Source: JAJTHY01 sp964458795
Lineage (GTDB): Bacteria > Pseudomonadota > Alphaproteobacteria > Rickettsiales > Midichloriaceae
NCBI GenBank assembly: GCA_964458795.1
Contig: CAYWJW010000003.1
Span: forward strand, 1 to 56,147
Reading direction: 5' to 3'
DNA: 56,147 nt
The translations under genes and the position numbers were made by a program. Below are positions 25,464 through 34,335 of this stretch, piece by piece. The notes under the pieces are model-generated. The model did no database searches and had not been told where the DNA came from. It worked only from the letters and a program-made list of their open reading frames with translations. How positions within the stretch are numbered: position 1 is the first letter of the stretch; each line of letters starts with the position of its first letter.

Positions 25464-26509
25464 TGCTTAAATTCATAACCATTATATTGCTGTTTTTCAC
25501 TATTGCATTAACCAGCGGTTATTGGTATTTCAGCTCGCTCACTTACTATAAGGGGCCAAAGAGTGATCATTTTAATGGCAAGGTATTTTTTAATCCGTAT
25601 GATTCCGTTAAGAAACCATTCTCTCAATTTATAAAATGGCAATTGGATCGCAAGCCAGCTAAATGGCCCGAATCTTTAGAAGTAGAACAATATGATATGC
25701 CACCTCCTTCATTTGATGAGGGGATTAGGGCTTCATATGTTGGGCATGCTACTGTGCTATTGCAAGTGAATGGAATAAATATACTCACCGATCCTATTTG
25801 GTCTAAGCGTGCTAGTGCACTTTGGTGGTTTGGGCCTAAGCGTATAATAGACCCTGGAATCAAATTTGAAAATTTACCTAAAATTGACCTAGTGCTAATA
25901 AGCCATAATCACTATGATCATATGGACAGACGAACAATTAGAACCTTAGTTAAACGCGATAATCCAAAGTTTATTGTACCGCTTGGGAATGATAAGATAT
26001 TAAAGTCTTTCGCAAGTGGTATAAATGTAGTGGCGCTTGATTGGTTTGAATCTATAGAATATGAGTCACTACAAATAAATATAGTACCTGTTCTACATTG
26101 GTCATCAAGAGTGATGGTCGATAGAAATAAGGCTTTATGGGCTGGTTTTGTTATAGAGACTAGTGCCGGCAATATATATTTTTCCGGCGATAGCGGTCTT
26201 GAGTCTGGCAAAGTTTATGATTTAGTACGAGAGAAGTTTGGAGATATAAAGCTTTCCCTCATTGCAACAGGATCATATGAACCCCGCTGGTTTATGAAGC
26301 CGGTACATAACAACCCAGATGATGCGATGATAGCCTTCCGTAAGCTCAACAGCAAATATGCTATAGCTATACACCACGGCGTCTTTCAGCTGAGCGATGA
26401 AAGTTACGAACAGCAAAAAACTGATTTTGACAAGGCCCTAGAGGATCATGCCATAAGCCCCGAGACCTTCAAGATGATGAAGGTCGGCGAGGCTTGGGTG
26501 GTGGATTAG
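25463..26509 (+). CDS. Metallo-beta-lactamase-fold hydrolase, NAPE-PLD-like
   Basis: 348 residues. An N-terminal hydrophobic segment (about 4-24) is a signal anchor or signal peptide, so the protein is probably envelope-located. The fold's signature follows: SYVGHATVLLQVNGINILTD, then SHNHYDHMD with H148, H150, D152 and H153 as zinc ligands, HWSSR, YFSGDSG, and HHGVF near the end. This order matches the NAPE-hydrolysing phospholipase D/UlaG-like branch. A phospholipase-type activity on N-acyl-phosphatidylethanolamine is possible, but substrate cannot be read from sequence. It is translationally coupled to icd and its last 4 bases overlap the convergent gene. Confidence 0.87.
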   Translation: MLKFITIILLFFTIALTSGYWYFSSLTYYKGPKSDHFNGKVFFNPYDSVKKPFSQFIKWQLDRKPAKWPESLEVEQYDMPPPSFDEGIRASYVGHATVLLQVNGINILTDPIWSKRASALWWFGPKRIIDPGIKFENLPKIDLVLISHNHYDHMDRRTIRTLVKRDNPKFIVPLGNDKILKSFASGINVVALDWFESIEYESLQINIVPVLHWSSRVMVDRNKALWAGFVIETSAGNIYFSGDSGLESGKVYDLVREKFGDIKLSLIATGSYEPRWFMKPVHNNPDDAMIAFRKLNSKYAIAIHHGVFQLSDESYEQQKTDFDKALEDHAISPETFKMMKVGEAWVVD

Positions 26510-27072
26510 AAATTTAAAGAAGCAGTTGCACTGCCGTCTAGCTCTTCTATAAGCACATGGTCGGCAAACCAGTTTTCAATTGCTTCAGCGTGATTTGCAA
26601 CAGTAGGAGCAAGTGTTTTTGAAAATATTTCTCTAGCTTCAATATCAGATCTATTGCCATCAAAAAAGGTTTGAAAAAGACCTTTGACTGAAAGTTCTGC
26701 TTTGGGCGCTTGTATTTTTCCATTAACAATCGAATAGTCGTTGCCCAAATACTCCTTAACCTTGGCATCTTTGAGCGCAGCAACGTGCTGATCCATATTG
26801 TCAAGCTTAGAAGCAAAGTCCTGCACAAAGCTTTGAGCAGCAATTTTTACTGCACTCTCAAGCTCAGTTTTTGAAGAAACTTGTGTAAGGCTTGTGGAAT
26901 TCACAAAGGATTGCAAAACATCCTTGGTATAAACCGCTCGTACTGCAGAATCAGTATTTCCGGATGTCAAAGAATCAAGAACAGTTTTTTGTTTTTCGAA
27001 GATTTTTTTACCATCTGCAAAAAGATTAAGAAGCACTGCTTGCTCAGATACTAATTTTTGGAAAGTAGACAT
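26506..27072 (-). CDS. Unknown soluble helical protein, 188 aa
   Basis: No family recognised. The sequence has no Cys, no membrane segment and no signal peptide. It is rich in Ala, Ser, Lys and Asp, with long predicted helices (SVKIAAQSF-like runs around VKIAAQSFVQDFASKLDNMD). AGG precedes the ATG by about 8 bases. It lies alone on the minus strand between the NAPE-PLD-like gene and the porins, with a ~90-base gap before the first porin stop. The absence of any membrane signal suggests a cytoplasmic or non-classically secreted protein. Confidence 0.72.
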   Translation of the reverse strand: MSTFQKLVSEQAVLLNLFADGKKIFEKQKTVLDSLTSGNTDSAVRAVYTKDVLQSFVNSTSLTQVSSKTELESAVKIAAQSFVQDFASKLDNMDQHVAALKDAKVKEYLGNDYSIVNGKIQAPKAELSVKGLFQTFFDGNRSDIEAREIFSKTLAPTVANHAEAIENWFADHVLIEELDGSATASLNF

Positions 27073-27162
27073 ATTTTTTAACCTAATAAAGATTTACAAG
27101 CCGGATTGTAAAACTAGCGACTTCAATTATCAAGTCGTTTAATATACTTTTGTTTAATAAAC

Positions 27163-28473
27163 TTAAAACTCAAGCTTAGAACCCGCTAGGAATACTGTAC
27201 CACTATTTTTATCACCTGGCGTTGACCTATCTTGTAACATGAATTTTGTAATCTCTGCATATGGCATAAAACCAGGTGCTATTTTATAATCAACTCCAAA
27301 CGAGAAGAGACTAGCTTTGCCTTTGAGCGTCGATATAACTGGATCACCTGCGCTTTGGCCAATAAAACCACCATTTGCTGCTTTCATATAGCCAAAACTT
27401 AAGCCATAAGAGTCCCTGGCATAGCTTATACCAACAGTCCAATATTCACTAGATCTAGCACCTTGTACTGGGGTAATAGTCGACGGGACTGTAACGACTT
27501 TAATAAGACCGGTTTTACCCCAGCTACCATAAGAACCAGCAAGACTAAAATCTGCATAAGATACGCAAGCACCAACCTCATAGGCGCGCAAATCATGCCT
27601 AGCAACTAAAGCAGGAATCGCGGGAAGAGCGATTGTCTTAGCACTCCCAATCTCACCAAGAGCAGAGAATTTGAAGTCAACCTTATCAAACTTGCCTTCA
27701 TATGATATGCCACCTTGAAATACATTGCGGAAAGCAAGAGTTTGGTTATATGATGAGGGATTAATAATATACGATGCTGGCAAACCCTTTAAATTGCTTA
27801 CCGTACCATGTTGATCTGTATCCGGTATATAGGTTATGCCAATCTTAAAGCCAGCAAAGAGTGGGGTATAGTAAGTAATTTTTGAAGCATTGGCCTCATA
27901 AGATGCATCAAATGCCGTTGGTAATCTTGGTGCTATTATAAGCGTGTTGATGCCAGCACCACTAAAAAAATTTAATGGACCATCAACATCAGTATTCGCC
28001 CAATAGCTCCAATCTCCGTCAATACCGCCAGTTGCACGGGAAATATAGGCACCATTAACTTTCATTATATCATAGCTTCCAAGGTAACTACCAGCTTCTA
28101 GCCTACCCAGGTTTGATTCTATATACACCATAGTTTGATATGCAACTGAGTTTTCATCCTCTTTACTTGTTGAGGTATCAGTGTTCAATCTGATCAAACC
28201 ACCATACTTAAAGCAATGTGCCCGTCCATCAATTTTTAAATCGATTTTTGTATCGTTCACAATTCCATACTTATCAGTCTTTTCAAAGACTTCTGGCAAC
28301 AATGGATCTGAGCTATTGATGTTAATCGAATTAAAAGGGTACTTCTGGGTTACGTAACCAAACTGTGTATCCAAACTTCCACCTAGAGTAATTACAGGTG
28401 ACTCTTGATTGGCCGAAGCACCCCATGCAAAGCTTGCTATAAGACCGGTCACTCCAACTATAAACTTAAACAT
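27163..28473 (-). CDS. Gram-negative porin, tandem copy 2
   Basis: 436 residues with signal peptide MFKFIVGVTGLIASFAWGASA. The mature protein begins with VITLGGSLDTQFGYV and ends SKLEF, the C-terminal Phe needed for barrel assembly. Alternating strands, GDWSYWANT and GRLEAGSYLGSYDIMKVNG fit the alphaproteobacterial porin group. It should form a trimeric outer-membrane barrel for small solutes and may be a major surface protein. It is a close paralogue of the upstream gene (N-terminal ~75 mature residues nearly identical). The 24-base gap suggests one transcript with the upstream copy first. Confidence 0.88.
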   Translation of the reverse strand: MFKFIVGVTGLIASFAWGASANQESPVITLGGSLDTQFGYVTQKYPFNSININSSDPLLPEVFEKTDKYGIVNDTKIDLKIDGRAHCFKYGGLIRLNTDTSTSKEDENSVAYQTMVYIESNLGRLEAGSYLGSYDIMKVNGAYISRATGGIDGDWSYWANTDVDGPLNFFSGAGINTLIIAPRLPTAFDASYEANASKITYYTPLFAGFKIGITYIPDTDQHGTVSNLKGLPASYIINPSSYNQTLAFRNVFQGGISYEGKFDKVDFKFSALGEIGSAKTIALPAIPALVARHDLRAYEVGACVSYADFSLAGSYGSWGKTGLIKVVTVPSTITPVQGARSSEYWTVGISYARDSYGLSFGYMKAANGGFIGQSAGDPVISTLKGKASLFSFGVDYKIAPGFMPYAEITKFMLQDRSTPGDKNSGTVFLAGSKLEF

Positions 28474-28497
28474 TTAATATATATATTAAATTATCAT

Positions 28498-29829
28498 TTA
28501 AAATTCTAGCTTAGAACCTGCTAGGAATACAGTGCCTTTGTTTTTTGGGCCAAGTGATCCTGTATCAAAAATAGCTCCGTTTTTTAAGTCAAACCAGGTG
28601 ATTTCAGCATATGGCATAAAGCCTGGTGCAACTTTATAATCAAAGCCAAAAGAGTAAAGTCTGGTCTTACCTTTAACAGGCGAAAGTTTTGGACCACCTA
28701 TACCCACAGTACTATCAATAAAACCTCCATTTTCAGAGCCCAAGTAGCCAAAACTTAAGCCATAACAGTGATGCACATAGTTAACGCCAGCAGTCCAATA
28801 ACTACCAGATTTAGCTCCAGGGAATGGAACAAAAGTAGTTGGAGCTACTATCATAAGAGTTTTAGGAATACCACTCTTACCCCAATCACCATAGGACCCG
28901 GCGAGGCCAAAGCCCATGTAAGATGCTTTTGCACCAATTTCATATGCTTGTAAATCATGTCTGATAACAGCACCACCAGGAGATAGCAAACGCTTAGCAT
29001 CTCCAACTTCACCGAGAGCAGAGAGCTTGAAACAAACTTTGTCAAACTTACCTTGATAAGAGAAGCCGCCTTGGAACACATTGCGAAAACTTCGGGTTTG
29101 ATTATATAATGCAAGATTTGTAGTAGCTGAAGAAAGCAAAGGCCTTAAGTTAGTTACTGTACCATGTTGCTCTGTATCTGGTATATAAGTAATACCAGCC
29201 TCAAAACCGTTAAAAATCGGAGTGTAGTAGCTAATTTTAGAGGCATTAGCTTCGTAGGATTTATCAAAAGCAGTTGGAAGAGATGGTGAGAATATTAGCA
29301 AGTTAATACCGTGACCAGTTGCGATGTTTAAAGGACCGTCAACAGCAGTGTTCGCCCAATACCTCCAATCACCGTCAATACCGCCAGTTGCGCGAGCAAG
29401 AGAAGCACCATTCACTTTCATTGCATCATAGCTACCAGTATAACTACCAGCTTCTAGCCTACCCAAGTTGGACTCAACATACATCATGGTTTGGTGAGCA
29501 ACCGAGTTCTCACCTTCTTTACTTGTTGATGTATCAGCGTTCAATCTGATAAAGCCACCATATTTAAAGCAGTTGGTATGCCCATAAATATCAATATCAA
29601 TTTTCGTATCATTCACAATCCCATACTTATCAATCTTTTCAAAGACTTCAGGAAGCAATGGATCTGAACTATTTATGTTAATTGAGTTAAAAGGATACTT
29701 TTGAGATACATACCCAAACTGTGTATCTAAGCTACCTCCTAGAGTAATTACAGGTGGCTTTTGATTGGCTGAAGCGCCCGAGGCAAGACATGTAATTAAG
29801 CAGACTGCTGCAAATTGAAACCTGGACAC
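28498..29829 (-). CDS. Gram-negative porin, tandem copy 1
   Basis: 443 residues from the GTG at 29829, placed 8 bases after AAGAG; a second GTG at 29838 is possible. Signal peptide ends near CLASGASA. The mature part begins VITLGGSLDTQFGYVSQ and ends SKLEF. Compared with the following paralogue, the N-terminal region is almost unchanged (DPLLPEVFEKIDKYGIVNDTKID) while later loops differ (SLGPKNKG insertion near the end), a pattern expected when exposed loops diverge. It is first in the two-gene porin unit. Confidence 0.88.
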   Translation of the reverse strand: MSRFQFAAVCLITCLASGASANQKPPVITLGGSLDTQFGYVSQKYPFNSININSSDPLLPEVFEKIDKYGIVNDTKIDIDIYGHTNCFKYGGFIRLNADTSTSKEGENSVAHQTMMYVESNLGRLEAGSYTGSYDAMKVNGASLARATGGIDGDWRYWANTAVDGPLNIATGHGINLLIFSPSLPTAFDKSYEANASKISYYTPIFNGFEAGITYIPDTEQHGTVTNLRPLLSSATTNLALYNQTRSFRNVFQGGFSYQGKFDKVCFKLSALGEVGDAKRLLSPGGAVIRHDLQAYEIGAKASYMGFGLAGSYGDWGKSGIPKTLMIVAPTTFVPFPGAKSGSYWTAGVNYVHHCYGLSFGYLGSENGGFIDSTVGIGGPKLSPVKGKTRLYSFGFDYKVAPGFMPYAEITWFDLKNGAIFDTGSLGPKNKGTVFLAGSKLEF

Positions 29830-29899
29830 AATACACACTCTTAATCAAATTAGTATTATATAATCAACAGCATATTAATAATATGTGCAACCATTAGTA

Positions 29900-30898
29900 T
29901 TAAAAAATAATCTTTGCAACATCAAGCATCCGATTAGAGAATCCCCATTCATTATCATACCAAGCACTTACTTTGCAGAGTGTACCCCCTATTACCTTAG
30001 TTTGGGCTGCATCCACTATAGAGCTATGCGGATTATGGTTGAAGTCAACTGATACTAGCTTCTCCTCAGTATACCCTAAAACACCCTTCATATACCCCTG
30101 ACTTGCGTCCTTTAGCAAAGTATTTATTTCTTTAACAGTGGTAACTTTGTTCGAATTAAATGTGAGGTCAAGCATCGATACATTGGCGACAGGTACACGA
30201 ATAGCTGCTCCATCAAGCTTTCCGGCAAGCTCTGGTATTACAAGCCCTATAGCCTTAGCAGCCCCTGTTGAAGTTGGAATCATAGAAACTGCAGCACTAC
30301 GAGCTCTACGCGGATCGCTGTGTACGGAATCGAGCAGTGACTGGTCATTAGTATATGCGTGTATTGTAGTCATAAAGCCTGAGTTAATTCCTAAATTATC
30401 ATTCAACACCTTGGCAACTGGGGCTAAACAATTAGTAGTACAAGATCCAATTGAGATTATTTGATCCGAAGACTTAAGTACCGAATCATTAACTTTATGC
30501 ACAATTGTAGCATCGGCACCATCTGCTGGAGCAGAAATGATAACCTTTTTAGCTCCTGCTTCTATATGCAATATTGCCTTCTCACGCTTGGTGAAATGGC
30601 CAGTGCATTCAAATACTACATCTACACCGAATTGTCTCCAATTCAATTTACTTGGATCTACCTCAGAAGTTGCATAAATCTTCCTACCATGCACACTGAA
30701 AGTTGAATCATCAATTTGCTCTACTCCGCTTAAAAAGCCATGAGTGGAATCATGCTTAAGTAAGTGCAGATTTGCGGCTAAGTCTCCATGAGCATAATTT
30801 ATTGCTACACATTCAAGATCCTTATCATCCCGCTCTATTAATGCTCTCAGCGTTGCTTTTCCGATGCGGCCAAAGCCATTTAGTGCGAACTTAATCAT
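29900..30898 (-). CDS. gap: Glyceraldehyde-3-phosphate dehydrogenase
   Basis: 332 residues, type I GAPDH. N-terminal Rossmann motif ALNGFGRIGKATLRA, catalytic SIGSCTTNCLAP with C153, TTIHAYTNDQSLLD, and RRARSAAVSMIPTSTGAAKA. The segment after the second strand reads AINYAHGDL; the Asp that selects NAD in classical enzymes (AINDL) is absent, so NADP use is possible. In an obligate intracellular setting it may serve gluconeogenesis as much as glycolysis. Neighbours are the porins (downstream) and the RodZ-like gene (upstream), all on the minus strand. Confidence 0.95.
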   Translation of the reverse strand: MIKFALNGFGRIGKATLRALIERDDKDLECVAINYAHGDLAANLHLLKHDSTHGFLSGVEQIDDSTFSVHGRKIYATSEVDPSKLNWRQFGVDVVFECTGHFTKREKAILHIEAGAKKVIISAPADGADATIVHKVNDSVLKSSDQIISIGSCTTNCLAPVAKVLNDNLGINSGFMTTIHAYTNDQSLLDSVHSDPRRARSAAVSMIPTSTGAAKAIGLVIPELAGKLDGAAIRVPVANVSMLDLTFNSNKVTTVKEINTLLKDASQGYMKGVLGYTEEKLVSVDFNHNPHSSIVDAAQTKVIGGTLCKVSAWYDNEWGFSNRMLDVAKIIF

Positions 30899-30941
30899 TA
30901 TATAATTTTATGAGTTATACTTGATAATCGTAGTAATGTAG

Positions 30942-31322
30942 CTAGATCGCAAATTCAACAAAAATATAAATTAATATTAACAAAATAGAACATATTACTA
31001 ACGTAGTTCTAGATGGGAGAAATTCTTTATAAGTTATTAAATTATCACTTGATACCGGTGGTAACGAAGAAATCTGCCCATTTTTTATCAGATCCAAATA
31101 AGTAGTAGGATCTATCTTCAAAAACTCTGCATAATGCTTTATATACCCAACTGTGTATGCATCAAACTTTAATAGGTCTGTATTACCGCTTTCTATAGCC
31201 TTTATATACACTTTTCTAATCTTTAATTTCCTAGATACGATATCCATAGATATGCCAGCTGCAAGTCTTGCAGCTCTTAGTTCCATACCTATTTGCTCTA
31301 ATACTTCATTATTCATAGGCAA
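30942..31322 (-). CDS. RodZ-like helix-turn-helix membrane protein, short
   Basis: 126 residues. Residues ~8-75 form an HTH_25/Xre-type domain (ELRAARLAAGISMDIVSRKLKIRKVYIKAIESG, with YTVGYIKHYAEFLKI) as in RodZ. One membrane helix at the C-terminus (TTLVICSILLILIYIFVEF) follows. The periplasmic domain of full RodZ is missing, so this is a minimal form. RodZ links MreB to the membrane in rod-shaped cells; a reduced cytoskeletal role is plausible. Its start abuts the end of the RatA-like gene, so they are probably co-transcribed. Confidence 0.8.
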   Translation of the reverse strand: MPMNNEVLEQIGMELRAARLAAGISMDIVSRKLKIRKVYIKAIESGNTDLLKFDAYTVGYIKHYAEFLKIDPTTYLDLIKNGQISSLPPVSSDNLITYKEFLPSRTTLVICSILLILIYIFVEFAI

Positions 31323-31763
31323 TCAGTCATATAATTCTTTAGCTCTAGCTTCAAATGCTTGCACCATTTTTTGACAAGCTATTGAAAACACCATACCTAT
31401 TAGCTTTTCAAACAGCTGAGATTTAAATTCAAAGTTTATGTAGAAGCTAATTTTAGTTTGATCGCCTCTAGCTTCAAAACTCCAATAATTTTCCAAGTTT
31501 TTAAATGGACCAGATATTAGGTCAACATCTACTTTAGCTTTTCCATTTTTCGGAGGAGTTAGACTTACACGAGATCTGTAATGCTCAGTAAAAGCTTTAA
31601 AATTTATAATGAGATCCGCAATGAGTTCAGAGCTACTTTCTTCTATTATTTCTGCTGAGCTGCACCATGGTAAAAATTCTGGATATCTCTCAATATCAAT
31701 AACAAGGTTATATAACTGTTCAACACTATGGTTTGAAAAATATTCTTCTTCTAAAATAGGCAT
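31323..31763 (-). CDS. RatA/COQ10-like START-domain protein
   Basis: 146 residues from the ATG at 31763, four bases after the ygfZ stop; a TTG at 31775 gives four more residues but would overlap ygfZ. The polyketide-cyclase/START fold is recognised by YNLVIDIERYPEFLPWCSSAEI near the N-terminus, WSFEARGDQTKISFYINFEF, and the last helix ACQKMVQAFEARAKELY. In alphaproteobacteria this family is usually the COQ10-like ubiquinone-binding protein rather than a RatA toxin. That fits the quinone-linked enzymes elsewhere in the window. Confidence 0.85.
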   Translation of the reverse strand: MPILEEEYFSNHSVEQLYNLVIDIERYPEFLPWCSSAEIIEESSSELIADLIINFKAFTEHYRSRVSLTPPKNGKAKVDVDLISGPFKNLENYWSFEARGDQTKISFYINFEFKSQLFEKLIGMVFSIACQKMVQAFEARAKELYD

Positions 31764-31767
31764 ATGG

Positions 31768-32556
31768 TTACCCAATTATTTTTATGATTCTATCGTTGGC
31801 TTGAAATTCGTTGCTCGGTATTTTTTCAACTTCTTCTATATTTAGAAGCCCTAAACTTAAATTGGCCACAGACCCAAGAAAAATCCCAATTTTTTTATCA
31901 CTAACAATTAACTCTTCTTCTTTGATTGGCGTAAGTCCAGTAAATTCCATCAAATAAATCTTCTTTCTTATATTCGCTCTGTAGTTCATCCGAGATGTAA
32001 CTTCTTGGCCAACATAGCAACCTTTATTAAAATCCACAGCGTTAAGTCGCATTCCATCAAATTCTAGTGGTAAAGAGCGCTCAAATATGAAGTCTGTATC
32101 TGCATCAGGTATGCGAGCTTTAACCCTCATCAAATCGTAGCTTAAGGTTTCTCCAGTAATTTTAAAGTCCTCTGCTGTGATGCTACGATATCCCATTGCC
32201 CTATCTCGCGGATCTATAAAGCTTGCAGAGCTTATTGGAGCTTCTGAATAATACACTTTAAAATTCTCTGATTTATCATAGATCTCAACTTTTGACTTAA
32301 GTTTATATAACTTTAATTTCCTTAGAATATCTGAAAGCTTTGATCTCTGAGAATCGAGTAGAATAACATCACCCTTTTTTACTATAAAAAAGTCATACAA
32401 AAATCTACCCTGTGGGCTTAGCATAAATGCATAGGTATATGCAGAATCTGAGATCTTGGCTGTATCATTGGTAATTAGACCTTGGAGAAATTTCAGTGCA
32501 TCTTCTCCCTGGAGTGATATGACTGCTCTATTCTCTAGCTTTAGAACTGCTTCCAT
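31768..32556 (-). CDS. ygfZ: Folate-binding Fe-S assembly protein YgfZ
   Basis: 262 residues. The signature KGCYVGQEVTSRMNYR contains the K-G-C-Y-x-G-Q-E core of YgfZ/IBA57. The N-terminal part (VISLQGEDALKFLQGLITND) matches the GcvT-like fold. It uses tetrahydrofolate in maintaining certain 4Fe-4S enzymes, and the window encodes clients of the general kind (SdhB, the 1106-residue oxidoreductase). It begins inside the yciB 3' end (29-base overlap) and runs into the RatA/COQ10-like gene. Confidence 0.93.
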   Translation of the reverse strand: MEAVLKLENRAVISLQGEDALKFLQGLITNDTAKISDSAYTYAFMLSPQGRFLYDFFIVKKGDVILLDSQRSKLSDILRKLKLYKLKSKVEIYDKSENFKVYYSEAPISSASFIDPRDRAMGYRSITAEDFKITGETLSYDLMRVKARIPDADTDFIFERSLPLEFDGMRLNAVDFNKGCYVGQEVTSRMNYRANIRKKIYLMEFTGLTPIKEEELIVSDKKIGIFLGSVANLSLGLLNIEEVEKIPSNEFQANDRIIKIIG

Positions 32557-33103
32557 CTAATTTCCCCTCCAAACTGCCGCGAAGCAAAATAAAATTTATT
32601 ACAAAGAAAATCAGGTTAATTCCCATTAATCCAAAAACCTTAAAGTATACCCATGTTTCTTCATCAAAATTGCGCCAAACTAGTTCATTTAGTATAGCAC
32701 AAAAAACAAAATATATGGACCAGAAGATAATCAATTTGTTAAGCTTAGTACTAGGAACTACTTTAAGCTGTGGGATAGCCCTACAGACTAGTTTGTTATT
32801 AGGGCTCCTGAATCTATCTATCAAAAGTATGGTCGCGAATATTAAATTTATAATCGTGGGTTTAATTTTTATGAAGAAAGTATCATCAGTATATACTGTA
32901 AGACCACCAAAAACCATAAGTACTCCATAACCTAAAAGAGTAAGTTTTGGTATCTTTATTCCTTTGTACTTCATAATCAGAAGACTAACAACGCTAGCCA
33001 TAAGTAATGCTGGCACTGCGATATTCATGGCATATATCTTATACGTAGCTAAAAAAACTACTAGTGGCAAAAACTCTAAAATAGCTTTAAGATGTACGCC
33101 CAT
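32528..33103 (-). CDS. yciB: Inner membrane protein YciB (septation protein A family)
   Basis: 191 residues from the ATG at 33103, where MGVHLKAILEFLPLVVFLAT matches family N-termini; the longer frame to 33151 adds 16 unrelated residues. It has five or so membrane helices, and the conserved IIFWSIYFVFCAILNELVWRN with the WxxFK-like pair VYFKVFGLMGIN. YciB supports envelope integrity and division. The start region lies next to a remnant of the 161-bp palindrome end (33156-33180). Confidence 0.88.
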   Translation of the reverse strand: MGVHLKAILEFLPLVVFLATYKIYAMNIAVPALLMASVVSLLIMKYKGIKIPKLTLLGYGVLMVFGGLTVYTDDTFFIKIKPTIINLIFATILLIDRFRSPNNKLVCRAIPQLKVVPSTKLNKLIIFWSIYFVFCAILNELVWRNFDEETWVYFKVFGLMGINLIFFVINFILLRGSLEGKLDGSSSKARE

Positions 33104-33155
33104 TATGTGAAACCCATAGTTCAAATATATATTATGCCGGAAAAAAGCCAATTAG

Positions 33156-33180
33156 CCAAGTTATTTATGGGTTTTGGTAT
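33156..33180 (-). repeat. Solo end of the 161-bp palindrome family
   Basis: On the minus strand it begins ATACCAAAACCCATAAATAA and matches 21 of 25 bases of the end of the copy at 42263. No partner arm or core of the element is visible, so this is a remnant or solo end. Confidence 0.5.
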
Positions 33181-33275
33181 CACATTAGATCCCGAAAACA
33201 ACTGTACAGGTACGGGTTAAATTTTGCTTTTGAGATTTGGTATTAATTAAATAAGGATCCTTCGATGATAATTAA

Positions 33276-33353
33276 TGGGGCGAGCAACGGGGATCGAACC
33301 CGCGACCTCAAATACCACAAACTTGCGCTCTAACCAACTGAGCTATGCCCGCC
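33276..33353 (-). tRNA. tRNA-His (GTG)
   Basis: Acceptor stem GCGGGCA/TGCTCGC, D arm GCTC/GAGC, anticodon stem CAAGT/ATTTG with loop TTGTGGT (anticodon GTG), T arm GCGGG-TTCGATC-CCCGT, discriminator C73 and an encoded CCA. The base before position 1 is G, pairing with C73 as the canonical tRNA-His identity pair. Many non-rickettsial alphaproteobacteria lack this, so it supports a Rickettsiales-type origin. Confidence 0.96.
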
Positions 33354-33525
33354 GTATAATCAAATCGGGCTCCTAAAATAACTGCATCGCTCGCACTTGG
33401 CAAGAAAAATAATCACGCTATGTTATCACACCGCTAAATATATACCCATCACTTTGTTAAATATAGATTTACATGCACACATGCATTTGCTACGATCACA
33501 CTTGGTTACTTTTAGGATATAACTT

Positions 33526-34185
33526 ATGAAATACGCAAAAGAATTGTTGTTAGGTGCCCTGACCTTCACTACTTTCGGCGCTTATAAAATGGGGCGCTTA
33601 CATGAAAAGCAAGGTTTTAAAGCCAAAGATTCAGCCATTAGGGATGCTGAAAAATTCGCCAAAGAATTTACGTCTGAGCAGTATAATACTTTTGAGTCTC
33701 AGATGAAGTCTCTAATTAGAGTCGTACATTTGCTCAAAAATGGCGATATCAAAGGCATATTTTCTAATTGTGTACAACCAATAGATTGGATAAAATTTGC
33801 AACTAATATACACCATCAATCCTTAGAACATAAGAGTGCCGAAAGTGTTCTCAACGCATGTATTACTAAGGTATGCGGGATTGAGCCAACAACGTTTAAA
33901 TACATTACTACCGCCTTAAGCAATGAATATGGCAACATTATGGTGAATGCTTACGAATCAAAGCTTAAAATAACAGGCACTTCCAAGTCACTAGTTAAGC
34001 TATCAATTGCATCTAATGATCATACGACTTCTATTTTTCAAGCCAATACCCTGATAAAAAAGTTTACTGACGAAGCCAAAAATCTTGATGATTCTCTTAT
34101 AGAGAATAATTTCAACACCTTTGTCCGAGCCTCTGTAAGCGAGAGCATCCCAGAACTACACCAAGCATATGCAAGTAGTGAATAA
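33526..34185 (+). CDS. Unknown protein, 219 aa
   Basis: No family recognised. AGGA lies 9 bases before the ATG. Residues 1-20 (KELLLGALTFTTFGAYKMG) are moderately hydrophobic and may be a weak anchor. The rest is helical and polar, with Cys only in SNCVQ and NACITKVCG. It lies between tRNA-His and tRNA-Arg, at the beginning of a stretch of accessory genes. The AT-rich leader (33354-33525) holds no other gene; it contains a short palindromic patch CATGCACACATGCAT. Confidence 0.65.
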   Translation: MKYAKELLLGALTFTTFGAYKMGRLHEKQGFKAKDSAIRDAEKFAKEFTSEQYNTFESQMKSLIRVVHLLKNGDIKGIFSNCVQPIDWIKFATNIHHQSLEHKSAESVLNACITKVCGIEPTTFKYITTALSNEYGNIMVNAYESKLKITGTSKSLVKLSIASNDHTTSIFQANTLIKKFTDEAKNLDDSLIENNFNTFVRASVSESIPELHQAYASSE

Positions 34186-34243
34186 CTATAGCTAATTCTA
34201 AGTTGCTTCTTTTGTGAAATAATTTATAAATAGGCTGCTATAT

Positions 34244-34320
34244 GGGGCCGTAGCTCAGCTGGATAGAGCAAGTGATTCCTAATCACTAGGTCGGACGTTC
34301 GAATCGTCTCGGTCCCACCA
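34244..34320 (+). tRNA. tRNA-Arg (CCT)
   Basis: 77 bases. Acceptor GGGGCCG/CGGTCCC, D arm GCTC/GAGC, anticodon stem AGTGA/TCACT with loop TTCCTAA (anticodon CCT, reading AGG), T arm GGACG-TTCGAAT-CGTCT, discriminator A and encoded CCA. All stems pair. Confidence 0.97.
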
Positions 34321-34335
34321 AAAATCAACTGTGGT

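Noticed and set aside
31764..31775. TTG start for the RatA/COQ10-like protein
   Set aside because: An ATG four bases after the ygfZ stop gives the normal family N-terminus.
34244..34320. tRNA-Arg as an att site of an integrated island
   Set aside because: I found no second copy of the tRNA 3' end downstream and no integrase in the window.
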